NCBI GenBank assembly: GCA_002917075.1
Contig: NTMA01000008.1
Location: forward strand, 620,001-684,000
Reading direction: 5' to 3'
DNA: 64,000 nt
Origin: Hawksworthiomyces lignivorus
Lineage: Eukaryota; Ascomycota; Sordariomycetes; Ophiostomatales; Ophiostomataceae
Part shown: piece by piece, positions 31,366 to 43,346 of the stretch
Layout of the letters: each line of letters begins with the position of its first letter
How positions within the stretch are numbered: the first letter of the stretch is position 1
The notes under the pieces: model-generated
The model's database searches: none
Told to the model about the DNA's origin: nothing
What the model saw: the letters and a program-made list of their open reading frames with translations, nothing else
Translations under genes and position numbers: made by a program

Positions 31366-32515
31366 ATGTCTGGTATTGCAGTTGCTGGCGGCTCTGGCCA
31401 TCTTGGCCGCACAATTTTCGAAGTTCTGCAGGAATCCATCAAGGAGCCCCTATTTTCCCTTGGACGCAAAGTGAGATTCTCTCTTTAATTGCAAACTAAT
31501 ATGGAGAGGCACTGCTTGCTCTGTCCCTTCCGGCACTAACAACTTTCTAGGCCCCTGAAGACGGTTCGAAGTCAGCTCTGGTTGTCGACTACAGCGACAT
31601 CGCCGGCACGGCCAAGACGCTCGCGGACAATAACATTGGCACTATCATTTCTGCCATCAGCGTCATGGACAAAACCACATCAGACGCCCAGGTCAATCTC
31701 GTGAAAGCGTCCGTCCAGTCCGGAACGGTCAAGCGCTTCGTTGCCAGCGACTGGGGCGTGGAGCACACGCCGGAGTATGTCACAAACCAAAGAGCACATA
31801 AGACTGCATGGAGACCTGATTGAATTTATTAACTAGCTTGATTTTGTTCCTTTAGATCCTTCCTGTACCAATTCCGCCAGCCGACCATGGTCGAGCTGAA
31901 GAAGACCAACCTCCAGTGGACTACAGTCGCAAACGGTTACTTCCTCGACTATTTCGGTCAGCCGCACATTAAGACCTATCTCCCGACCATGGCCTTTGCC
32001 ATTGATGTGCCACACAAAGAGGCCGCCATACCAGGCACGGGAAACGACATCTTTGCGGTTACTTACACTTTTGATGTGGCCAAGTTCGTCGTGAAGCTGC
32101 TGGAGCTGCCTACTTGGGACCCGGTGACGTATCTCTATGGAGACCGGCTGACCTTGAACGAGATGCTGGCCCTTGCTGAGAAGGCGAGAGGTGAGGACAT
32201 ATGAAGTCCCTATCGAGATGATCAAGTCCGTATTTTTTTTCTAACCTATATGGCGCTTGAATAGGCACTAAGTTTAACGTTACGTATGACTCGCTCGAGA
32301 ACCTGGAAAAGGGCGAAGTGACCTCGTTGCCTCTCCATGCTGAGCTTGCCCAATACTTCCCACCGGCCGCTCTGAAGGCGTTTCTGACCCTCTTCGGCCG
32401 CTGGGTCATCGCTGGGCGGTTCAATATCCCGGTTGAACAGTCACTCAACGCCAAATTCCCAGAGGTGCAGACCAAGAAGGCAGCGGATATTATTGGGGCA
32501 TGGACTGGCAAGTAG
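31366..32515 (+). CDS. NmrA-like / isoflavone reductase-like NAD(P)-binding protein
   Basis: Exons 31366-31470, 31551-31774, 31856-32190 and 32265-32515 give 304 aa with consistent phases. The N-terminus is an atypical-SDR Rossmann motif, IAVAGGSGHLGRTIFEVL (residues 4-21). It is followed by VVDYSDI, TIISAIS, the conserved RFVASDWGV (the family RFIPSEFG equivalent) and the lysine-containing MVELKKTNLQWT. The C-terminal half (YTFDVAKFVVKLLELP, YLYGDRLTLNEMLALAEKARG) fits NmrA/PCBER-type proteins. Such proteins act as redox sensors or as reductases of small aromatic molecules; sequence alone does not decide. Tail-to-tail with a Zn2Cys6 gene 138 bp away and downstream of a pump-regulator-SDR group. 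Confidence 0.87.
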
Positions 32516-32653
32516 GGCCTGGGTGGCACGCATCTTGCCCACTTCGGCCATAGATTGCTGAAGAAGATTATTTCATAGGACATAGAAGGTTATTATTTTA
32601 GCTCCATGTAAAGACAGATCGAATCTTGAACATGCTATATTTCGTCTCTCGTC

Positions 32654-34612
32654 TCAGATGAGTAATGCCCTTGACTCAAATATCGAAGCACACTGCGCCA
32701 GGTTCCGCGTCTTCGCATCAGGCTGGTTGCGAAGCTGCCATACGTGCTCCATGATGCGGAATGCAGTGACCAGGCTCCCAAAAGCCTGCAAGGCTCCAGC
32801 TGCAGCAAGAATGTTGCGAATCTCCTGTTCCTGTGCTTCCGTGGCCAAGCACCCGGCCACAAAGAGGGGCCACGAGAGGCTGCGCAGCACGGCCGGCGTT
32901 GTGACGTCTCGCAGTAGCCGCAAAATCGTAGCTACGCTGTCGCGCACGATCTCATCGTCCGGGTTCCATCCGGATGCGACGGTGGACAGGTAGGCGACGG
33001 CGGCATGAGCCCAGACGCGCGTAGCCAAGATCTGCTCGCTGCGGAGCTCGTTGATGTGAAGCCGGTAGTACGCCTGCAAAACGGGCACCGAGCTGGCAAC
33101 CTGGCGGCGGTCGATGGCCGCGAGGCGATCGAGCCCCTCGCGGAGGCGCTTCGCAATCGCCTGACCCCGCGCCGCCAGCTCGCCCTGCCGCGCCGCATCG
33201 TCTGGCTGCGTCGCCTTCCACGCGTCGAGGGCGGCCACCTCTCCGATCAGGACGAGCACCCAGCCCTCGCAGCCGAGAATGTTCTCTGCCTGGATGTGAC
33301 TGGGGCCAACGTCGCCATTGCCGTCGGTCGCCAAGTCTGCGCCGGCCACCGCGATAAGGTGGGTGTGGTAGCGCTGCAGGCGTGGCGGGATGCGCAGGGT
33401 GGTGCTGGCGAGAATGTCCATGTAGAGCAGCACGCAGGCGAAGAAGCGGAAGGCGCCCTGATCCGTGTTCCACAGGCGCTGGTGGGAGCTCTTGAGCCGC
33501 AGGGCGATGGGCCGCTCCATGGCGGTCATGATGACAGTGAGGCTTGGCTGCCCCGATGCGGCGTCCATGCCGTGGAGCCGGAAGATGTCCTCGAACAGCG
33601 ACACGGCCGCCATCAGGTGCACGTCCCAGTCGCCGACGGTGCGCGCCATAGCCGTCTCGAAGATCTGCAGCTGGATGATGCTTGCCATGGTGCTCGCGCG
33701 CTGCGTGAGGGTGAGCTCAGACGGCGGCGGCGGCGTCGACAACGGCTCAGCTGGCGGTGACAATCCTGCGGGCACAGGGGCTGCTGCAGTTGTATCTATT
33801 TCTTCTCCCTCTGCACGGCTAGCGCTGCTGATTTTACCGACGTCCTCTTGGATGGCGCGCACAGAGTTGTCTAGATGGCCTGCGAGGATCTCCCACACGT
33901 AGCGCGCGCAAGTATCGCGGGTGTCAAAGGCGGTCTGGTCCGCCGTCTGCAAGTAAAGCGTCAGGAAGTAGGCTGCTAGGCTTATGGCCGTGTGGTAGAG
34001 TGAGCGGCTGTTCTTGAGCGTGGCCAGCAACCAGCTGCGCCCTCCTTCAAATATGGTCGGTCGGTAGTAGGGGAACAGGAAGGGAAAGACGTAGTCGAGG
34101 TACATAGCCGCGAAATCGCTCTCCATGTCCTCGAGCGTCTCGGCATCTAGCTTCCACCCATTGCGGGGGGGCTGCTTCGGCTGCTTGCCCGGAAGCGCCC
34201 TCGATGGTAGTGGTGGTGACGGGGCTAATGGCGTGCCGCCAGACACTTCCGTGGCCTCCGGCGACGCCCCACCACCGCCCACTTGGCTAGTGCTGTCGGA
34301 TTCGCCGGAGCTGGGCCCTGTCTGCTGCGATGCTGCCGCCAGGCCAAAGGCGTAGCTTGTCTGCAGCGCGGAGACTTGGACGTGCGGTATCGCCCGCCGC
34401 CGATCTGCAGCCTGCTTGATCTGTGCCTTGACGGCTTGCGCCATATCAGCCTGCTGCGTGCCATTGTCCATCCAGCTTGGTCGCTCTCTTTGGTTGTGGC
34501 AGGTGATCTGCAGCGCTGCGCAGGATTCGCAGACTGGGTACTGCCTCTGGCATTTTTTCTTCCTCAGGCGGCATGTCCAGCATGATGTTGGCAGTTTACG
34601 CGTGGAAACCAT
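32654..34612 (-). CDS. Zn2Cys6 transcription factor
   Basis: Single exon, 652 aa from the ATG at 34612; the frame is open for 39 codons further upstream but has no ATG there. Zinc cluster near the very N-terminus: Cys11, 14, 21, 28, 31 and 38 in SCWTCRLRKKKC and VCESCAALQITC. Then comes a low-complexity Ser/Pro/Gly-rich linker (about residues 95-165), and a C-terminal fungal-specific regulatory domain (Fungal_trans_2-like: [85 protein letters not shown]). GC content is high and codon use even, so the gene is intact, unlike the relic at 14425. Target genes are unknown; the nearest candidates are the NmrA-like gene and the SDR/pump group. Confidence 0.88.
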   Translation of the reverse strand: MVSTRKLPTSCWTCRLRKKKCQRQYPVCESCAALQITCHNQRERPSWMDNGTQQADMAQAVKAQIKQAADRRRAIPHVQVSALQTSYAFGLAAASQQTGPSSGESDSTSQVGGGGASPEATEVSGGTPLAPSPPLPSRALPGKQPKQPPRNGWKLDAETLEDMESDFAAMYLDYVFPFLFPYYRPTIFEGGRSWLLATLKNSRSLYHTAISLAAYFLTLYLQTADQTAFDTRDTCARYVWEILAGHLDNSVRAIQEDVGKISSASRAEGEEIDTTAAAPVPAGLSPPAEPLSTPPPPSELTLTQRASTMASIIQLQIFETAMARTVGDWDVHLMAAVSLFEDIFRLHGMDAASGQPSLTVIMTAMERPIALRLKSSHQRLWNTDQGAFRFFACVLLYMDILASTTLRIPPRLQRYHTHLIAVAGADLATDGNGDVGPSHIQAENILGCEGWVLVLIGEVAALDAWKATQPDDAARQGELAARGQAIAKRLREGLDRLAAIDRRQVASSVPVLQAYYRLHINELRSEQILATRVWAHAAVAYLSTVASGWNPDDEIVRDSVATILRLLRDVTTPAVLRSLSWPLFVAGCLATEAQEQEIRNILAAAGALQAFGSLVTAFRIMEHVWQLRNQPDAKTRNLAQCASIFESRALLI

Positions 34613-35053
34613 TTTGAATATCGTATGTGGTGAATGCTTTTGTCTTTCATTCGCCTCATGCTGGCCTACAAAAGTGTTGCTACGCCTAAAAAAGCCTGCG
34701 GATATTAGCGGAGTTGTGGAGGATTTCAATGATTAATAATGTTCAATGTAGCATCCAGCCGCCAAGAACATGCGCTACGCCACGCCAATTCAGCTCTCAT
34801 CCCATTGATTTACAGCAAGTTAAATGGAATGGTAGATTGAAGGTAATTAACGTATATAAAGAAAGAAAAGAAATACGATCACCAATGAAACATCAGACGC
34901 CAATTACTCGTAAACCATTGCGGTGCAGTCAGTTCGCCCTGCATAAAATCGTGATGCTCGTGTAAGTCAGAGTCCTTGGGTGGAAACCCTGATACTCCAT
35001 GCTGGAACTAAGATTCAAAATACCCCCCTTGTTTAAATATTACAAGACTCCAC
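34613..35053. other. Intergenic, no gene recognised
   Basis: 441 bp: promoter of the Zn2Cys6 gene and 3' flank of the NLR-like gene. Confidence 0.5.
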
Positions 35054-38000
35054 TCAGTTCTCTGAAAAGTCCTCCTCCGCAGCTGAGAGCTCTTCTGTAG
35101 GTTTTTCCTGCCCAGAGAGAATCAGTACCAAATTCTCTTGGCCTGTCGAGACAGCCCACGAAAGCGCCGTATTGCCAGAGTTGTCTCTGGCGTTGACATC
35201 GACTCTCTTTGATCCCAGCAGCAACCGCACCACATCTTCGTAGCGGTTCATGACCGCCCAAAGGAGGGCTGTCTTGCCTGCGTTGTCCGCCGCATTGATG
35301 TCGACCTTTTCTGTCTGAAGCAGCAGGTGCACGGTGCCATAGTGGCCGCAGAGCGCGGCCCACATGAGGGGCGTACGGCCGTCAGCGTCTCGCGCATCCA
35401 CATTGACGTTAGGCAGCTTAGCCTTTTCATTTTGCAGAAACAGCCGCAGCAGCGACGTCAGTCGGTTGCGGGACAAGACGTGCACGGTGCTGGTGGCTTC
35501 TAGCGGGCAGCGGCCGGAGGCCGGCTCGATCGCGTTGTAGACCGCGACCCACGTCTGTATGAGCTGCCTCGACCGGACAAATTGGTCTATGACGCTGTCT
35601 CGGGCCGCCTCCTCGTGGCACTTCTCCAAGTGCGCCACCCACGCCGTCATGGCATAGCGGAGCAAAGGGAACCTGGCCAGCAGCTCGTCGCGCCCAAGGG
35701 CTGTAGAGAGTGCGATATCCTCCATAGACAGGTACCGTACGCAGGCCCTGCACAGCTGATAATGCGCCCTCTTCTGCAGCTCTTCCAGTGACGCCAAGTT
35801 GCCACCCAGCAGCTCCGGTGTGTTACGAAGAAAAAAAGTCTTTATGGACTGGTGGACGAACTGGACAGCACATGTTCGAGGCATCATTCCTGTGCCGCCT
35901 GGCCCACCGCCGCTAGCAGAGGGCACGACCTCGACCAGGCCGCCACTGAGCTCTTGGACCCGCGCCACCAATGTCCTGCTGGTGGATACGGAATCTTGCA
36001 TGCTTTGATACTCGAGGATTGGCTGGTACGAGCGGTCTTTTTCAATGGCCAAGAGCCACCGAAGCTCATCCACAGATAAGGGACGCATCGCAACGGTGAT
36101 CCACACGATCAGTTCCAGGGATGCTTGACTGTCACGAATGCTCTGGACGCGTTTCGTGTACAGCTGCTGGAGCCCTAGGGGGGTGTCATTGACTTCATCT
36201 TCGATGACATCTAGTGTCGCGCCACGGTGGTGGAGACGAAGAAGATGCTCTACCACTAAGTGCGCCCACAAAAATGAGATATGCTGCTCTTTGATGAGAC
36301 TACAAAAGTTGTACAGCACCTGGCCGCCCAGCATGGAGAGCTTGGATCGCACATATGCAACTATATCATTTCTGTTCTCCTCTTCAAGCGTGATTCTAAA
36401 TTGGCCTGGGCCGCGCGCCAGCTCCGAGTCGGAGGAGCAGCAGATGCGGAGAATGTGCGAGCCGGCAGAGCCGAAGTCCTGGAGGAGGTTCTTGAAGTCG
36501 TCTGCCATCATGATCGCGTCCGTCGAGCCACACTCATCTAGGCCGTCCACAAAAATCCAGACCGAGCGGCCCTGCAAGACCTGACACAAGGACGCCCGGA
36601 CAAAGTTCCAGAGCTCTTTCAGCGTAAACTGCCGCTGCCACTTCTCCTCCACCTCGTGTGAGGCGTCGCGGCGCTGCCCAAACGCTTCCACAAGGTCCGC
36701 CAGCGAATGGGGCGCCTGGCGGAGGAGCTGGTGGAGGAGCGAGCGGTACAGGCCGAGCGGGGTCCGCTGGAGCGCTGTGCCGCGCCGGTCAAAGAAGTAG
36801 GACAAGACGAGGGGTTCCGCGTCGCGGCCAGGCGGCAGGATAGAGTTGTCGAGGATGTAGCGCATCAGCGTCGACTTGCCGGAGCCGTAGCTGCCTTTGA
36901 GCCACAGCAGGCCCGCGTCGCTGGCGACCCAGGCCTGGTACGTCTTGTGCCACTGCAGCCACTTGCATGTGCCTGGCGCCGCAACGGCAATGTTCTTGTG
37001 CCTGCTGTCCATTTCTGGAAAGGAGAGCACTTGGACGCAGTATTGCATCGACTCTGTCAGCTCGGGCGAGGGTGGCGGGAGGTCGTGCGCTTCGTGGGTC
37101 GTCAGCGCATCCTCCGCCATACTCTCCGGCTCGCTCTGCAGCACTCTCCGAAGCAAGTTGGTCTGCTGCCCAAAAGACCCGCTCCTAGAGACGGACGGAT
37201 CCGATCTGTTGCTCCGATGACTGAATATTCTCGATCTGGTGGTGGGCTGAAGAGCCGGTGGTGTTGGCACGGCCGCTCGACTCCTCAACGAATCAACATA
37301 GTTGGCTCCGGATACATAGTCTATGAAAGTCATGTTGTCATCATGTGGGAGCAGGTCCCACAGGCTCGGCGGCATGCGCAGGAAAAGTAGAGTAGGACAA
37401 CTCGGGAATATGGCTTCGGCCGTCACTCCTGCGACATCAAAGTGCTCGTCTGCAATGCTCTGTATGCGATCTGTCCACGCTTGAATATCCGTACATGTCA
37501 GGTCACTATCGCTCAACTTGACTTTGATCAGAGCATGAGGCAAGTTCTTGTCGTTTTTTCTATCGTCGAGCCGTGATTGGCGGCGCAGAAGCGACGTGGA
37601 GTGGTTTTCTGCCAAAGGGAAAAGGTAGATGGGTTTCGGTGCCTTGTTCCGCAAGAGAAACTTGTGGACGGGAATGCATCGACGAGCTGGCTCGACGACG
37701 TGGCTGTGCAAGTAACGCGCATAAGACACATTCTTGCCCTTTTCCGACGAGACGGGCTCCGATAAGCTGAGAAGCATGCGGGAACGCAAGCAGCCGTCTG
37801 TAAATGGCTGTGGCCTCTCTTCTGGGTCGGATGGGACAGCCAGCTGGCCGAGTACTTTAACAAGCATGCGCGTAAATGTATGCGAGGCAACGTCTGCGGG
37901 TACGCTGTTCACCCCTAGCTCGAGGCTTGTACCAGCGAGAGCCGCTACGATGCCCTTGCCAGTTGTATCAAAAAGAAGCAATATGTCCGCATCGCGGTCC

Positions 38001-38766
38001 CCTAAAAGAGACGGGACAAATGGAGAGTCTACGCGCACGTCTCTTTTCGGGTTCCTGTCTCGTCTCAGAAACTATTCCGCGGCAACCATGTTTAGCAGGG
38101 AGAAATCAAAATATAAACGTACGAGACCCAGATAGGTTGTGAATGCCCTCCCTGTACTGCGTAACCAGCGTAATACACGATGCAGAGATGCCCAGGGGAG
38201 TCGTTGGCCGTCAGAAAAGAGCCCACTTTGTTGATGAGATCAGTGTACTTCTGCCCTGTCAGAGGTATACGAACGACGTCAACGTCAAATCGATACGTAT
38301 TCCGGAACATGCTGGCAAGATTGCCTGCTGCGGACGACACACCGACGTCGCCATCGTCGAAATGCACTGCCAAGACCGAAATGTGGTCGTAATAGGTGTT
38401 GTTCCACCGGTTCTCGCTTGCCAACTTCATACGTTCGACAAAGGTGGACGTATCCAGTATGTGGCTTTCTGGACTTGCCTCATGGCGGGCCTCATCTAAA
38501 AGGAAGTTGGCATCGTCTCTCCCAGAGTCCCCCACTGGTCCTATCGAACCCATCTCGCCTGTTGGTGGAATCGGCTCCATGAGCTCTCCATAACCGCTGG
38601 CTCGGGCCGTTATCCCAAATCGAGCACCATAGTCACCATTGCTGCTAACTGGTGACACGAACCTCTTGTGCCTTGCTAATGAATGGGGTTCTGTTGCTTC
38701 TAAGATGCTCCACTGCTGGCGTCTTCCGCGATATCGTTCAGGATCTGATGGGCCTCCTGTCTCCAT
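35054..38766 (-). CDS. NLR-like protein: degenerate caspase-fold, NACHT NTPase, ankyrin repeats
   Basis: Exons 38766-38123 and 38042-35054 (donor GTACGT, 80-bp intron) give 1210 aa. Residues about 120-380 match the caspase-like (C14) domain found in ascomycete proteins: ISVLAVHFDDGDVGVSSAAG, LCIVYYAGY, DADILLLFDTT, HTFTRMLVKVL, PVHKFLLRNKAPKPIYLFPL. The catalytic His of the usual YYGGHG is Tyr202, and the Cys of the usual LLDCC is Thr (FDTT, 241-242), so proteolysis is not expected. A NACHT domain follows: P-loop GSYGSGKST (598-606), Walker B VWIFVDGLDECG (709-720). The C-terminus (about 1094-1210) has three ankyrin repeats (GRTPLMWAALCGHYGTVHLL, GKTALLWAVMNRYEDVVRLL, GNTALSWAVSTGQENLVLIL). 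This is the tripartite plan of fungal NLR-like proteins thought to act in non-self recognition or cell death; the role here is inferred. Confidence 0.88.
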
Positions 38767-41186
38767 AAAGCCGGCGGAAGTTGAGAGATTCAAAGTCGCA
38801 CTCAGCGGTAGTGAAATCAGTCAAGACCCAAGTCGAAGCCAGGCCACCAAAGACACTGAGTTAACAGGCACGGAGAGAAATGAAAAGCTGCTTGTCATAT
38901 CATCAACAGCAGATGTCCGGTGTGATACACAGGGCTCGCCGCTTGCGCAAACAATAGACAACGACAAAAGCTGGGGCACCGAACGTGAAAGTGCGGTGCC
39001 CGGCTCCAAGACCACCCCAACCTCCTTGCAGCATTCTGGGAGCAGGAAGGGGTGCTTATGTATTGAACACGCACTGCACATATCTCAGTCATCGTCACAG
39101 GCGCTTTCTTCGCAGGTAGGCAATGACAGTCCGAGCGGGATGCTCATCCTGCTATCCAGATATACTGAAAAATAACTGCACATTGTTGCTAAAATTTCAC
39201 CGAGCGGCGTTATTTCACGAAATGTAAGAGGCTCTGTATTAACGAGCTTCTGCTCTGGGTGGTGCTGCTTGAGCACTTGTCAAAGTACGGGGGAGATCCA
39301 ATTTGAAGTTCGTAGCTGCTGGTGCGGGGATCGGTTGGTGTATTTCAACAAGGTTGATTTTGACCACTGAATCCCATCGTCGGTGAGCTTGGGCAGAAAT
39401 GCCACTTGTCTCGCATCCTCATTTTGACACCGCGGCTCAATCTCAAGAATACATATCCAGTGACAATTTTGGGCGCGTGGGAGAGAACAAGAACAGCGGA
39501 CACTGCCCCAACTTTTACTCCGTAGTGCGAAAAGTGTTCGCTTCTCTGTCCGGAACAAGGGACCGCTACCAAACAAATCATAACTGCATTTCTTTGCTTA
39601 AGCTTGGCAGAAATTGAACCAATGCTTCTCTTTTCGTGCACACCCACTGGATTCTAGCGCATTGTAGCCTGGGCTTCCAGAGCCAATCGCAAACAAGCCA
39701 CTTCACCAATTTGCCCGGCATTAGTTCCTCTCGGGCTGTCTTCCAGTTTCCTGTGGTTGTTTACGGTGAGAAAGGAAGGCAGCTTTTTGCTGCGCAACTG
39801 CATCTACGTAATTCAATTTTTGCAACTGTGTAAACTGGTCTGTTTCCAGAAAATGTGATCACGAGAGCGTACAATCACCTCGTTTACCGTTTGTGGGACA
39901 ATATTCGTGATCTTTAATACGCGTGTTAGTGAAGTAAGGTCGCGCAGATTTTGGAATGGACAGCTGGCCAGTGGAGGCAACTTTCTTGACAAATCTTTAC
40001 TATTCCATTTCAGAATGCTTACAGTTGAACTTGAAACGTAGCACAGCCTGCCAATTTATTTTGGGATATCTAGGTAGCCAAGCTGCCGCGTGTTATTACT
40101 TCCTAAGGCTAAAGCAACTAAGAGATAATCTTCACATCTGATAATGTAGAAGAGCTATAGAAACGATCTTGATCTCATGTATCCTGTGTCTTATCTTTTC
40201 CAAGGCTACTTTGGCGCTTCACAATCCAGCTAATTCTCCAGCTGCTTTCTTTTCACATTCAAAATTGTGAATTCTACTGCTCCAATTTCGTCATACGCTT
40301 CACTTCACTCGAGTTATTCTCACCTCGAGGGAGATGATAGTTTTTAGCATTTTGCATTTCTATTCTAAATGGCTAACTTGCCCGAATCACGGGTCACACT
40401 AGCGACAATAGGCATCACACGATGTCCAGGTCTATCTTTTGAAACGAAAGGCTTGACGTATGAATGACCCAACAGGTCAGATAGCAAAGCAAATGATAAC
40501 TGACAACCAAAGCAACAATAACAGGAGAGGGAAAGGTGGAAGTGGGCTTATTTCTCTGCAGTACAGAATAATACAGGATAGTAAGCTGTTGCCGTCAACG
40601 TTGATTAGCGAAGAACCAACAGGGCTGGGATGCAGACCGAAGCAGAGATAAATTTCTTCCGCCGTTAATGATTATGACAGTTATAAACTATTGCTCCAGA
40701 GTTATGTGTCAGAGAGACAGCGTTGCTGATGTGATTCTTGCGTGAAGTCAAGGCATCCCATGCACCTGGACGCCCTGCAGGAATTCGCTTACTTCTCAGA
40801 CGCCTTTCACGATGATTGAATGTAATTCGTGCATGGGTAATCTACCAGACTTTCAAATATGCCCTACAAAATGGCGGTGAAATAGAACCTGTTATTGGAG
40901 TAAACGTATCCCGATTTACTCATTTCCCACACCTTTTTGCTCAGAGCCTCATAGTAATTGACGCTATCACGAGTCTTGATGATGCGGCAGGCAAATATTG
41001 CATACGTACATGTAAGACGAAAAATGGACGGCAGCAGAATATTATGCAAAAAAAAAAAAAAAAAATATTGATGCGCTAAAATGACTATGCCAAAACAGAC
41101 GTCCTCCCTCTTCCTGTCCTCGTACACTTTGTATTCTGCCTCAGGCAAACGAATTGCTGCCACGTCGCTATCTCTGGGCTTCCCCA
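38767..41186. other. Long intergenic region, no gene recognised
   Basis: 2.4 kb between the NLR-like gene (its promoter) and VTA1 (its 3' end). AT-rich, short open frames only, none with a recognisable domain or codon bias. An A18 tract lies at 41048-41065. Composition changes sharply to GC-rich at about 41170 where the core-gene island starts. Confidence 0.5.
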
Positions 41187-42703
41187 CTACCGCGCCCCCA
41201 GGAACTGCAGCGCCTTCTGCAGCTCGCGCACGGCGGTGGGCACGTCCTCAAAGTTGAGGGCGGAGATGGCCCACTTGGCGTGCTTCTGAGCGTTGGCCAT
41301 GGCGAGGTCGTCGACGACGGCGCCGCTGCTGGCCTGCGGCGGCGGCGGCGGTGGCGGATGCGGAGCGGACGGCTGGGGTGGCGGCGCCGCCCTGTACGGG
41401 TAGCCTGTTGCTGGGCTTGCGGCTGCAGGTGCCGAGGGCGGAGAGAGCGGCGGGTTAAAGTAGCTGGCCGGCGGCGGTACCGACGACGGCGCACCGTATG
41501 CGTCTGGGTGGATGGAGTGGGGTGGGGAGGCGACAGCGGCCGCCGCCTGGGGGCTGGGCGCAAAGGTCGGCGGGAATGCCGGCTGCTGCGGCTGCTGGTA
41601 GTAGGCGTCGGGGGCGGGCGCGGATGGCAGCGACGGCACACTGGGTAACCCGCCGGGAGCAAAGGAGGGGAGTGGCGAAACGGACGGCGGGGACACGGGG
41701 AGGACGTCGGGCAGGAGAGCATCGCCGTTCTGAGGCTCTCCCATCCCCCTGCCTGGCAGCCCAGCAGGGTGGCTGGCGACGGATGCCGGGCTGTGCGGCA
41801 GAGAAACACCGGCGGAGTCGTGGCGCAGGTGCTGCTGCTCATAGCTTCCCGGGTGGAGCTCGCCATTGTCCTGGTCGGGCACCTCCTCGATGGTGACTGG
41901 GCGGGGCGCCGCCAGCGAAGCGGAAGCGGAGGCGGGGGAGAGGCTGCCGCCGTCGGCGGGTGGCAGGTCTTGGGCCGGCGGCAGCTCGTCTGGCTTGGGG
42001 TTCGACTCGTTGGGGTCGACGCCGTCTTTGATGGCCTTGAGGATGCGAGTGGCGTTCCACTTGGCGTACTTGATCTTCTGGAGGGTCTCGTTGTCGGGGA
42101 CGCCCCAGACGTTGACGAGGCCGAAAAAGGTGGCGGCGGCGTCAAAGGTGTTTGCGGTTTGTCTGCGACAAGGAGCGAGAGCCGGTAAGTGTTAGTCTCA
42201 ATATTCTGCACGACGTCCCTCTGTTTTGTTCCATGCAAGGTGGTACGCACGCCGTGACTTTGTTCGCCTTGACTGCGCGCTGGGCGCGGTCTAGCGTCTC
42301 CTGCGCAAACTGCTCAACATAGGCCTGGCCGGCAGTGTCATCTGTGATAGCATCCTCGTTGCCATATTCTTGTTTGATCTAAGTCAAACATTAGCACATT
42401 GAAATTTATCGATCGAATGCCCACTGATGGGAGAGGCGCGCACCTCCTCCAGCTTGTCCATTAACTGCGTGCTGTACTCGTGGATGTCGGGACTGGCTTG
42501 GTGCAGGCCTTTGGCGAGAATCTGCTTAAGGATCCAGTATTCGCCTGAACGAGGTCAGCAACAGTTAACAGGCGTAGTATTTACTTGTGGAACCTACACC
42601 AGTATGCGATGATGGGCTTCACGGACTGCAGCTGAGCCGCACGTGTCGCCGTCTTGAAGACATTGGCATCAGCCTGGCGAAGGCTGGCCGGCGCGTTAAG
42701 CAT
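41187..42703 (-). CDS. VTA1: Vta1/LIP5-like ESCRT regulator of Vps4
   Basis: Exons 42703-42598, 42544-42444, 42378-42251 and 42162-41187 give 436 aa. The N-terminal MIT-like module is recognisable across the splices: MLNAPASLRQADANVFKTA, QLQSVKPIIAYWCEYWILKQ, GLHQASPDIHEYSTQLMDKL, YVEQFAQETLDRAQRA, TANTFDAAATFFGLVNVWG. A Pro/Ala/Ser-rich linker of about 200 residues follows, and the C-terminal Vta1 dimerisation helix pair AQKHAKWAISALNFEDVPTA / VRELQKALQFLGA closes the protein. Vta1 binds Vps4 and ESCRT-III subunits and promotes Vps4 assembly during multivesicular-body sorting. The linker is strongly GC-rich, which opens long meaningless frames on both strands. A single conserved gene, divergent from the disulfide isomerase. 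Confidence 0.95.
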
Positions 42704-43346
42704 GATGAAGAGCGGGTGCGTCAAGATGTGATAGAGTGGGATATACGATCTCCTAAGTTCTGTTCGTAAAACGTAGAGAACCTGGAGCGGGCAGAAAGAG
42801 AAGAAGAGATGCGACGAGAGTAAACTAGCAGGCTGCGAGATTGTTGAACGAGGCGATGTCAGTTCTCTACCTGAGGAATTGGTGTGCCTGGCAGATACGA
42901 CACACTACGTCAAAACCCCGCTACCACGCATAACTAGTCCTAAAGCGGGCAGAAGGTTAAAATGAGCTTCAGCCACAGCTGTGCAGGTCATCCAGGTCCA
43001 AGATGTGGCGCAAGCTCCCCGCAGATGACACATTGTAGAATGTTCTGTTTTGGTACGAATTAATGCACTTAGGCGGCTTATAGCAGACATCTCCACGCTG
43101 GCCTCTTTTCTGCCGGATCTCTTCGTATATATGAAGGCGGACAGACGGACACCACACCACTTCTCCTTAGCTGGCGGACCTCTATTCTTGTTGACGAGCG
43201 CGCTGCGCATGATAGCATTTTCTTTGTTTTTTTTTTCCTCTTTGTGTCCTACGATCTCTACCACATTCGAACCCGAGCATCGTAAGCTTCGCTTGCTAAC
43301 TTGACGTGCATCTGAAATCTGCAACACCATACAAATCTATTTGAAC
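42704..43346. promoter_or_regulatory. Divergent promoter of VTA1 and the disulfide isomerase gene
   Basis: 643 bp with no coding sequence. No unfolded-protein-response element was identified by eye. Confidence 0.45.

Noticed and set aside
24458..34612. Complete secondary-metabolite gene cluster
   Set aside because: No backbone synthase or P450 in the window; kept only as a hypothesis about a detoxification unit or cluster remnant.
41168..42250. A 360-codon Pro/Arg/Ser-rich open frame overlapping VTA1, and other long frames there
   Set aside because: They are frame shadows of the GC-rich Pro/Ala linker of VTA1; composition is meaningless and the true frame carries the conserved Vta1 ends.
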